A stretch of 64,000 bases of DNA from positions 69,885,240 through 69,949,239 of the forward strand of contig NC_088781.1 in the NCBI RefSeq assembly GCF_958450345.1, read 5' to 3'. Below are positions 28,601 to 40,600 of this stretch, piece by piece. Below the pieces are notes generated by a model that ran no database searches, was not told where the DNA came from, and saw nothing but the letters and a program-made list of their open reading frames with translations. This stretch comes from Calliphora vicina. Lineage: Eukaryota > Arthropoda > Insecta > Diptera > Calliphoridae. Numbering within the stretch: the first letter of the stretch is position 1; every line of letters begins with the position of its first letter. Made by a program: the position numbers and the translations under genes.

Positions 28601-31600
28601 AAAGTTACGTTGACTTGGTGATCAATACACTTCACCTCCGTGAGAAATGTCCATTTTGGTTTGTTTGGCGTTACGCCATCCTACTGGAACATAAATAAAT
28701 TGGTTATCATTGATATATAGCACTCGCCGTTGGCGGTGTTATCCACCCCAACTTGTGTTTCTAAGAAGTACGGACCAATGATGGCGTCAACACCTAGTGA
28801 ACCTCGTGTGGTTCAAAGGTCACAAAAGGGTTTTTATTTATCCGTTTTCGGTTAAACGGAGTTCGGACAAAATTTACATTCGACCAATGTTTGTTAAAAT
28901 GTTAGCCGATCTTTACCGAATAACGATATTTTACTTAAATTACTTAAAATATAGAAATTTGTAATATGATGGTGACGTTCGAACTAACGAACACTCATTT
29001 CTTCTTACTGTGGTGATTTGGCATCAGATACTGAAAATTAGCAACAGATTTGACAGTCTCCTCCAAAACAACATGGTCACCGCAGAATGTCAATATCGAT
29101 CTGTCCTTAATGTAATACCCTTTCGTTTGTGACCAGATCACGTCATTTGATTTTCGGGTATCATAATTTTTCTGAAGGTTTTTGCGCAAATAAAAATAAT
29201 GGCGTCCTTTTTTTTGGAAAATTTTCACTCTTTGTGGTGGTTCAACGCACCTAAAGACGCGCATTTTGAGCACATTTTTCTGTAGAGAAAAAACGGTTGA
29301 ATATATTGCAAATTTGATTTCACTAGTCGATTGTGGATCAAAAATTAATACAATTGTTTTTTGAATCCATAAAAATAGTTCCAAAAATCCACAGCAGGAG
29401 GCGCAAATTTCATAAAAAAAGAAAAAAAAAGTATTTTAGATTTTTTAAATATACACAATGAAAGGCCATTTTAAGCTTATCAAAATGGTATTTCGTTTCT
29501 ATCACAACCCTTTAAAAAGTTATGTGGCTTTAAAAATGTTTTGTTAAGGCAAGCTAATAAACAAATTTTAAAACTTCTTTACCAAATATTATTTTCTTGT
29601 TAAATAAATAACTTTGAAGCCACATAACTCTTTAATGGTTAGTGATGGAAAAGAAATATTGGTGCTGAAATTCTTTTTGCTATTTTTTTATGCGATTTGC
29701 GCCACCTGTTGTGGTTTTTTGGAACTATTTTTAAGGATTCAAAAAACATCAATTATATTAAATTTTGATTCAGAATCGACTGGTGAAATCAGATTTGCAA
29801 TATATTAAACCGTTTTTGCTCTACAGAAAAATGTCCTCAAAATGCACGTCTTTAGACCACCACAAGGAGTGAAAATTTTCCAAAAAAAAGGACGCAATTA
29901 TTTTTATTTGCGCAAAAACCTTCAGAAAAATTGTGATACCCGCAAATCAAATTTTTGAAATTAACTCTAATGTACATATGTATTTTATCCAAGCATTAAT
30001 ATTTTCATCAAACAGACATAGCCAGATTTTGTTAGACTGCTTTTTGGTTGTGATCTGTCATCCATTAAAAATCAATTAATTAATTCAATGACATACTGTT
30101 TAGGTTTGTGGATTGTTTCAATATTTATGTGCACTTACTTGCATTTCATACTTGGATTATTATTTTATATTTTTTTCTAAATTTAACAACATTTTGTTCT
30201 GCCAACAATATAATTCCAATAAATTTTAAGCATAATTAAGGGTTTGTACACAGAAGAGCAAACATGAAGGAAAAAAGGAACGAAAGAAGAAAAAAATCAG
30301 ACCAATTCAATGCCAGCGGCAATACAGTCTTCCGTGTTGATCTTTGAAACACAAACAGAAAAAAGAAAAGCAAAGCAAAGCAAAGCAGTAAGTGTTCGTT
30401 CATTGTTAGTGAGTGCATTTTAGCGGGCGGTGACTTTAGACAGACGTTGCTGGTTACTGGGTGCTCTATGGTCTCTGTGGTTGTTTCATTGCACTGACAG
30501 AGCCAGGCCAATTTTTGTCAGTAAAGTTGTTTGACTCGATCAATTTGTTTGGCATGTTGTACGTTGTAAGGAAGCTGCTTGCCACACTGAGCACTAATTT
30601 GATGCCCACATTATTTAATATTTGGAAACAAGAAGTAGAAGTAGTCATTATTGTTGTTTGATGCTTGTCTACTGCATTCATAAGTATTCGCTCGCAGTGG
30701 CCACTAAAACCAAAAGGAAAAGTTTAAAAAGGTTGCAAATAAAAATCACCTCTCAAATTGCCGCTTAACTCAATACAATATGCGCACTGAATTTAAAGAT
30801 CAATGAATTAGAAAATTGTATAAAATTATTTACTGCTGGTCCCCTACGTTTATAAATTTGCCGATTTTTTTACATTAAGACATACATTTTTATCAATATA
30901 GTGTCTATACATAATTCTAAAACTTCTGAAAATTTTACAAAGAAATAAGTAGTTACACAAATATAAGAAATAGTTATGAAGAATTTTTTAATACATATTT
31001 TGCATTTTTCCTAAAAAGGTAAAGAAGATTTATAACAGATTTCAATACTTTTAAAATTGAACATTAGGCGAGTAGAACATAAAAATACAATTATTTGTTT
31101 CTATATTTTTATATAAATATGTAAAGATTTAAAGAAATTTTAAGCCAAGAAATTCAATTATTTATTGAAATGTCGCCAAATCAAAATCTTCAACGATAAG
31201 AAAAAAATCGCCATATGTAAAGTTTTTTAGAACATTACTCATCAACCATTCCTTTACAATTGCAGCTGAGATTTTGGATCCATATCATGTTGGACCTACC
31301 CTCTATTTGATTTACACCTCTGATTTGCCAACGAGCGATGAATTGACTATTTCTACATTTGCTGATGACACCGCAATTATTAGCTCGCATGAAAACCCAT
31401 ATACATATGTATAGCATCTAGTATACTAGATGGCTACTTAAGATGTGTGGAAACATGGTTAAACAAATGGAGAATACGTGTAAATGAGTTAAAAAGCAAA
31501 CATGTTACGTTCACACTGAGGAGGGGATGCTGTCCACCTGTCACTCTTAACAATGTTAATATACCTCAGTCCGATTATGTTACTACCTTGGTATTCACTT

Positions 31601-34600
31601 AGATAGAAGACTTAGTTGGCGCCGTCATATAGAAACCAAGAGACTTCACATGAAGTTAAAAGCATCTAGTCTTCACTGGTTAATAAGTGACCAATCAAAG
31701 TTAAGCCTGCACTATAAAGTCACCCTGTATAAAATCATTTTAAAACCAATTTGGACATATGGAATCCAATAGTGTTGAATGGCCAGTAATTCCAGTATTG
31801 AGCTTATACAGGCCCAGTCAACAATTCTTAGGACCATGATGGGTGCACCATGGTACATAAGAAATGAAAACATCCACAGGGACCAAACAGAGCCAAACCA
31901 GATCAAGGCTTTGTAGAGGAGATCTACCACCCTGCTAAGATGAGGTCCATGCATCAAGAAATGCTCTCTTTAGAGAGCAATTGCGTGATCCATTACAATG
32001 GATCGCGATTCAAATATCACAATATATGTATATTGAACGTGTACCAGTGCCCTTAGTGTGTTAGTGCAAATAGATAGATATGTAAATCGTTGTCTCAATA
32101 AAAACTTATTAGCCCATCCCGGCCACTAACATACGTAAAACCAAGTCTAACAGTGGATAATAGGATTTTAGAATCTGATGATTCATCCACCAAATTAGTC
32201 TTTTTGTAATCTAGCATTTAATTAACTGTTAATTTTTCGAAGAAATATTTTCATGTTTTGAAACAAGTATAGTATGTTTATAGACACAGATCTGAAATTT
32301 AAAAGGGATGAAAAATACAAGATAAAATATTCATAATTTAATGGACTTAATATCTCTATAGTCAATGAGCCAATGAACAAATATCCATTGTTGGAATTTA
32401 AAAAAAACACCCTTTATTATTTGTACACTGTGGTGCAAAAGTGTGTCAATGTTTATAAAAGTTTTAAAAAATTGTGAATTTTCGGAGCATTTTAAAAATT
32501 TAAATCTGTTTTTACTTTCATACATCATTAATGTTTTTTTCATAAACCATCATAATATGTATTTTATTAATAGATATGTAAAGTTATTTATAGGGTACAG
32601 ACAATTTTTTGAGTTAATATTTAGAACTAGTTTTAATTTTGTTGTTAAAAATAAATGTGAACCTTTTTTTATTTTACTATTAATTAATTTTTATAATCAC
32701 TTGTTGGACTTTTAAAAAACATTTACTTTATTCGAATCGGTTAAGTATTTTTCGAATTATAATCAAATATATTTTCAGCTGTATGGGGTATTGTTTGAGA
32801 CAGTGTATGTGAGGAGCCGCAAAAGGTACTTTTTCGAATTTTTTTACAAATTGATTTTTTGGTATTTTTATAACATTTGGGTTGAAATCTTCTGGAAAAA
32901 ATCGATTTCCAAAAATTTTAAAATTTTCAAAAATGTACCTTTTGTTCTGCGGCTTCTCTTGTGTCCTGCGTAAAGGATTTCCTAACACTTTAGCATTCTT
33001 CTTATTATTTTGGAATTTCCTTGCTTAAACATTTGCACTTAAGAGATATTTAAATCGTATATAATACGAAAATGATTCTTATTGATTTAGTTGATGTGGA
33101 AGTTCAGGAGCTCATGTGTACTTTCGTGAAAATTTTCTTTGGAATTCAAATATTTTTTCTAAAATGTTGGTCCAGTTTAAGATTTTCATATTTTTTTTTC
33201 CTAGCCCCCATACAACTACCCTATCTGAAAATAGTTAAGCTCTCATAAATGAGGAGCCGCAGAACAAAAGGTACTTTTTCGAATTTTTTTACAAATTGAT
33301 TTTTTGGTATTTAGAACAAAAGGTACTTTTTCGAATTTTTTTACAAATTGATTTTTTGGTATTTGGGCATGTGTGAAACGGTATCAAAGAATTGTAGAAA
33401 GTAAAATGTTGACACTTCTGAGGTGAATAAAATATCACTAGGCATGGGGATAGTAGAATTTTCGACAATTGATTTAAAATTTCTGAAAAGCAGAATTTCA
33501 AAATTTAAATTGAAAAATTAAAATTAAAAAACATTGAGATAAGTGTTGTTGTTTTTTTTTTTTTTTGTTCTTATGATTTAAAAATAAACATGTAATTAAA
33601 AATGCAATCAAATAAATGATATCAGAATAATTTATTTGACGAAATATTTGAAAAGCAGAATCATTTCACACAGCAGAAACATGAAAATTTTTCCCCACAT
33701 AGAAATATTTTTTTAACATAGTACTTTGCTATCATTTCACACACGCCCTTTGTATAATATTTGGGTTGAAATAATCTAGAAAAAATCAATTTCCCAAAAT
33801 TTTTAAATTTTCAAAAAAGTAAACTTTGTTCTGCGGCTCCTCAAATATCTTAATTATCCAAACCAAATTCAGTACAAATTAGTTTTATATAAGCTGAACT
33901 CGTACCCCACCAAATTAGTACCGATTTTTCCCACAATGTTCAATAGCTCTCAAACAATTTAGTTTGCACTATTTTTTAACAGCTTTAGTGATAATGCTTA
34001 TTTCCTAACTAGCACTAAAAAAAATAGTGATAGTGATAATTTTTTAACTATCGCTAAACGAAGATTTAGTGCAAAAATCTGCACTACAATTAATTAGTGC
34101 AAAATTTTAACCTGCAATCAAAAAAAGCTGCATTAAACATACTATCACTAAATTTTCAAGAATGAGTAGTCATGAAATTGTTGAATCCAAATTCGAAAAA
34201 TAAAAATTTTAAATATTTTTTGTTATTTTTAATGAAATATTAGTCTTACGTTTTAAATTAGTGCACAGAAATAAACTTAAACCATTTTGAACTTAAAAAT
34301 TTTGTGCACAATTTGAAGTTGCACTCAAATTAGTGCAGGTAAACAATTTGCAATAAACTCACTATCACTAATGTTTAGTGAGGCTGCTAATTTTCAACTC
34401 AACACTAAATATGAACAAAATGATTGCACTAATTTTGCACTATCACTCGAAATTAGTGCACTACCCCCATATATGTAAGCACCATTCTCGAAAATTTCAT
34501 TAATGTCTGAAATATGTTAGTATCCCAATAAAAATCAACACAAATATGACGATCGGTCCACAATTAGTCATAGCTCCCATATAAGGCCAACTTCCGAAAA

Positions 34601-37600
34601 TCACTTTTTCGAGCATGAATATCTTAAAAATGTTAGTATTCTGTTTATAGTCGGGGGAATCATAATTTCTTACTTGTTTTTTATTTAATTTATTGATATA
34701 TGAAAATATTTTTACTTTGGTGCAAAAGTGAGGAAATGACCTTAATGTAAATTACAATTTTCTAAAATTTTTATAAACATTGCCTCACTTTTGCACTGCA
34801 GTGTATGTATTGAAGTGGTGGATATGGGTATCTGCAGTTAATAGACCAACATGTTGTCATTAAAAATAAAATCGACAATATTACAATAAGTACAATTTCC
34901 ATGGCATTTACAACTATTTCGTTGGATTATAGTTTATTTTCCATTTAAATCTCCAACTTTTTTTTGTATATTATTGTTATTATTGTTTTTATTATTTTAT
35001 TTAAGCATCATCCATATATGGCAAGAATGCAAATATCGCATGTTTCTGTCTGTGTTATAATAAAAATCCTATATGGAACATACAAAATACTTAGATACGA
35101 GACACGTCCCAAAAGTTAAGTTTCTAAAAATCAATGTGGACAGGTTATATTTTGTTTCCATGTTTTGGCATACAGTTTTTAAGTACAAAAAAGAAAACTT
35201 TCTGAATGGCCATTGGATTTGCTTTGCTTTGCTGCAAGCTGGACTCTAGATTGCATGTGCATGAATTCATAGTTTTTTGTCATGCAAATATTGGTTGAGA
35301 TTTTATTTTAATTTTTTTTTTTATTTTCATCCCAAAAATGAATAAAATCAACTCTTTTGTTTTCGTTTTAACCACTTTTTAGCCATTTTAGTCATCAATA
35401 CTGTCAATTATTGGTACAAGAAAAACTAAGACCCTAGAATGAAATTTAGAACATGATCCAGTTGGTAACGGAGCACACGATGATCGATTTTTGTATGGTG
35501 CATTAACATGTGCTCGTACTCATATGTAGTTCCATCCATTGTAATGGAGTAAGAGTGTAGAAAATTACTTAAAAAATGGTTTTCGTTAAACATTTTTTGT
35601 TTTGTTTGTCGTTCGTACATACGAGTATTTAGAGTTTGAAAAGCCGCACTGTGTTTAGCAGTTATTGTTGTTGTTGTTAGAGTATATTGTAAATAGCACG
35701 CGATCAGATTAACATGAGATACATTACATATGTACATACATCACATAGTAAATATATATGGGGCATTTCATGTCAAGTGAACCAACTTTTGAGGTGTCGA
35801 TGTCTTCCGATCGGGATGAAATTTGCACCAAGGTTAGCTCTATTGGATAGTAACTCAGACACAATTTTTCAACAACATCGGTCGAGAACTCTCTGAGTTA
35901 TAGGGGGTAAAATTTTGACAATTTGGTCAAACAGGGGTTTTTTCTTATCCATGTAACTTATTACCTATTGTTCTTAGCAAAATCCCAGTATGCAACATTT
36001 CGAGCCAGTTCTTTTTATCGAACTTATTTCGAATTAAAATCGAAAATATGAATTTATTATGATGCTCTATCCAATCTACATTTTTTAGAATATGGTATTT
36101 TAATATTTTATACAAATGGCGAATAATGTTCGAGTTTTTTTTAATGTCAAATTTTATTTTTTCACAAATTGACAAATTCATATACATAAGTACATTATTC
36201 TTTTGTCAATTTGTGAGAAAATAAAATTTTATTTCTTATCCTATCAATAACATATTCATAAAAATATAGTTTAACACGAAAAATGGATCGAAGACGTCTT
36301 AAAAGAAAAGCGCAGCCAATTATTGATGTTGTTTTTGACAATTCGAATCTTCAAAATCAGCAAACATCAGAAATATGTGCAGAGTTTATTGCATTTGAAA
36401 ATGAAAACACATCTAACCCAACATTATTGGATAATAATAAAGGTATTGAATATGCATTATTTCAAGAAGAAATTGCTCGATAGTATAAAGTATACGAAAT
36501 TGTTCATATATTTAATCGAAATCGAATCATTTTAGAACATTTTTAATACCGAAAAAGGTATAGTATATCGATAAAAATTAGAATCAGAATAATAAACGAT
36601 TTTCGACTCTTTATCGCTCTGCACTCTACCTAGGAAAACACGCACATTCTCGACATTATATCGAAGTCGATATCGATAAAATTTTACGAAAAAATGATTC
36701 ATTTTCGATATAACTTCGAATCATTTTGCATACTGGGATGTGTCCCAAATAGTATAGATAGCTATTTCTTCGATCTTTCGAAAAAAAATATTTAAAAAAA
36801 AAATAAAAAATTTTTAATATTTTTTTTCCGAAATCAAAAACTTTTTTGACTTTTTTTTAACAAATTGAAATTAAACTGATGCACATAACGATTTGAAGAA
36901 ATGATATAGGAATTTTAAATTTTGCCAAAAAAATGTTGTTTGATTTATACTATTTGATTTAAATTATTTCGGCGAGTATTGAGTTAAAAAAAATTTATTT
37001 TGATATATATCCCACTCGCATCCCACTAAGCGATCAAAACCATCTTAAAGGAATAGGCCTAAGCTTTCTTTATAGCAAAAAAAAAATTACAAAAAGGGCC
37101 CATTTTAAAAAAAAGTCAAAAAAGTTTTTGATTTTGCCTAAAAATCAAAAATTGTATATCTTGAGTTACAAAATATTTATTTTGATAGATATCCCACTCG
37201 TATCCCACTAAGGGACCTAAAATATCTTAAAGGAATGGACCTAAGCTTTCTTTTGACTAAAAAAAAATTTTTAAAAAAGGGCCCATTTTGAAAAAAAATT
37301 CGAATTTGCAAAAAAAAAGTCAATAATTGAATGTCTTGAGTTACAACATTTTTATTTTAATAGATATCCTACTCACATCTTCCTAAGTGACAAAATAGGT
37401 CTTAAAGGAAAAGACCTAAGCTTTCTTTTGAGCAAAAAAAAATTTTTAAAAAAAAGTCCCATATTGGAAAAAAATTTCGATTTTGCAAAAAAAAATTAAA
37501 AAATTGTTACAAAATATTTATTTTGATAGATATCCCACTCGCATCCCACTAAGGGACTAAAAATATCTTAAAGGAATGGACCTAGGCTTTCTTTTGAGCA

Positions 37601-40600
37601 AAAAAAAAATTAAAAAAGGGCCCATATTGGAAAAAAATTTTGATTTTGCAAAAAAAAATTAAAAAATTGTATGTCTTGCGTTACAAAATATTTATTTTGA
37701 TAGATATCCTACTCGCATCCCTCTAAGGGACTAAAAATATCTTAAAGGAATGGACCTAAGCTTTCTTTTGACTACAAAAAAATTTAAAAAAAAGGGCCCA
37801 TTTGGAAAAAAAGTCGTATTTGCAAAAAAAAAAGTCAAAAATTGTAAGTCTTGAGTTAAAAAATATTTATTTTGATAGATATCCCACTCGCATCCCACTA
37901 AGCGACCAAAAGGGTCTTCAAGGATAATATCTAAGCTTTTGTTTGACCTAAAAAAAAAGATTAAAAAAGGGTCCATTTTGAAAAAAAAAGTCAACAAAGT
38001 TTTTGATTTTGCAAAAAAAGTCAAAAATTTTATGTTTTGAGTTACAAAATATTTATTTTGATAGATATCCCACTCGCATCCCACTAAGCGACCAAGTAGG
38101 TGTTCAAGGAAAATATCTAAACTTTATTTTAAGAAAAAAAAAAAAAGAAAAAAAAAGGGCGTATTTTAAAAAAAAGTCAAAAAAGTTTTTGATTTCGGAA
38201 AAAAAATATTAAAAATTTTTTATTTTTTTTTTTAAATATTTTTTTTCGAAAGATCGAAGAAATAGCTATCTATACTATTTGGGACACATTTTGCTAAGAA
38301 CAATAGGTAATAAGTTACATGGATAAGAAAAAACCCCTCTTTGACCAAATTGTCAAAATTTTACCCCCTATAACTCAGAGAGTTCTCGACCGATGTTGTT
38401 GAAAAATTGTGTCTGAGTTACTATCCAATAGAGCTAACCTTGGTGCAAATTTCATCCCGATCGGAAGACATCGATTTCAAAAGTTGGTTCACTTGACATG
38501 AAATGCCCCATATGTATGTTGTATATATTCGCATTAAATAATATGACCGACCAACCATTGCAGACCAAAATATTTTAAATTTTTTATGAAATATGAAATT
38601 GCAGACAATTATATTAAAATTTCTTAAAAACTATTAACAATAATTCTAAATATACGATATTTCTGTTCAAACCTGAAACTGATTATGAAAATGTCCATTT
38701 TTAGAATAATAAACATACGAGTCCGTACACCATAGTTTTGTTTTCTATGAAAATGACGAGGAGTGACACTTGACACAATACTCACTCTCTGAAGATTTGG
38801 GTCAAATCGGATAATGTTAACCCGTCTGAAGTTTAGAAATTCGTTTGCAAGGGGAAAAATTCAATTCTTCCAATTATTAAATATTAAATTCCCAATAAAC
38901 CAAACGATATCATCTAGATGATCTAGATCGTTTGCGTGTCATAAACGATAGTTTTTGCGGACTAAATTGTACCGTTCCTTATAATATTGTTTTTCCAGAT
39001 AATTATGATACCGTTTTTTTCGCTATCATAATTTCCAATAAAAACGATAGTAAAATCGCCATGCTACAGTTTTTATTCTGAATGCTATTTAATACTAAAA
39101 ATTATATAGATTTTAATCTCTAATACTAGATATTTTGCTGAAATAAACAAAAACCTGGAAAGAAAAAATAACATACATATCGTTAGCTTAGTACGCAAAC
39201 GTAACAAGTCCACTTTTGATTGAAATTAAGATTTTGATGCAGATAGATAGTAAAACATAAGATACATATTTTGCAAAAAAAAATTCGTTATTTTGTTTCT
39301 AACTGATGATTTTTCAGTGATACGCAAAAGTGCTAACTCCACAAAAAAAAATAATAATAAGAAAACATTGAATATGCTATTTAAATCTACTTTTTCAATA
39401 CTATTTGCTATAATACTTTGAAGATTAACATTTTTCGATGTAATCACTATAGTGTTGTTACACAATTCACTGTAAAATAAGAAAATAATTAAATCTTGAA
39501 GAAATAATAATAAAAAACTAATTTATTTAAGATTTTGAGTTTTTTCCCTTTACAGCAATGAAATAAGATTGTTTTTTGTTATGTATTTAAATAATATAAA
39601 ATAATAAAACCAATTTGTAAAATAATAAAATGAGAAATTAAAATTTATTATAAGAAAATGTCCAGCCAAAAAACACATAGGTATAAATCATAAAAATCAA
39701 AAGAGCTAAGTCCCTAAAAATGGCTTCAGTTTCTAAAGTCATTTCAATTATTTTATTTTCTCAACTGCTACTTAAAGCCAACAGATCATAGGAGAGAACT
39801 GCGTTTACAGATCTAAAGAATATTGTAAGCAAAAAAAGATAGGACGTCTTTTGCCTCACCTGTAAAATTTAAAAAATGTGACTTGGCACGTTTGTGTACT
39901 AAGCAAACGATATTTTCATCATATTCATATCGCATGTGCATATTTTAGCTATTTGAACGTTTCAAATATTGCATACAAATCACCATAAAATTTAAGAAAA
40001 TTATCGCGTTTTTATTAACTGCACATAGTTTAAATCAAAATAACGTTTTAAATTATTTAATATTAATTTTGTTTCCATCTTGCGTTTGTTGTTTGAAAAT
40101 TTTTAATTTAAATTATTTTTCAGTTTGAAGTTTTTTTCAAATGTTTGTAATTTACTTACATATTTATTTTATTGGAAGGAAAATATTTGAAAACTATATT
40201 ATGATAATATCGTTTTCAATAATAGTTATGATATCATAATCGCTCCCATAAGGTAATAACGATTTTGCTATCATATCGTTTTCTGGTTTATTGGGTTTCG
40301 AGCTTAGTTATTAAGGAATCGTAATATGTATAATCTATAAAAAAAGACATTTATATATATTTTATGGGTATCGGAAAAAAACGCAATTTTATTTTATACT
40401 GTTGTTCAGTTTTAATGAAACCAATTCATAATATTACGTCTCAATCCAATCTAATTTTTCCTATAACAAGTACAAAGAGTTGGTCACATTGTTGGACTGA
40501 ATAGATACACATTCATGTTTGCATTTTAATGGCTGTAAAAAAGTTATTTACAAAAAAGAAAACAACTTAAACAAATTCGGCTGTAACGGAACTTATATAC

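Larger units (their letters stand above)
35756..38513. mobile_element. Large fold-back element with long inverted arms
   Basis: The outer arms start GGGGCATTTCATGTCAAGTG at 35760 and mirror exactly at 38510. They run about 225 bp (to AGCAAAAT at 35983), then continue after a nested insertion from TGTGTCCCAAATAGTATAG at 36738 to about 36860. This matches 38155-38290 in reverse. The core (about 36990-38110) is a tandem array. Flanks are ATAT/ATAT, which could be a duplication or part of the ends. No transposase is visible. It is about 2.0 kb without the nested element. A decayed arm of the same family lies at 19025. Confidence 0.8.

Noticed and set aside
37731..38084. 117-codon minus frame with internally repeated protein sequence
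   Set aside because: It arises from the minisatellite units of the fold-back element; poly-A/T runs give the Phe/Lys content.
37011..38090. CRISPR-like pattern of a conserved anchor with variable spacers
   Set aside because: Units are 166-186 bp with A-rich, mutually similar linkers inside a eukaryotic fold-back element; this is a minisatellite.
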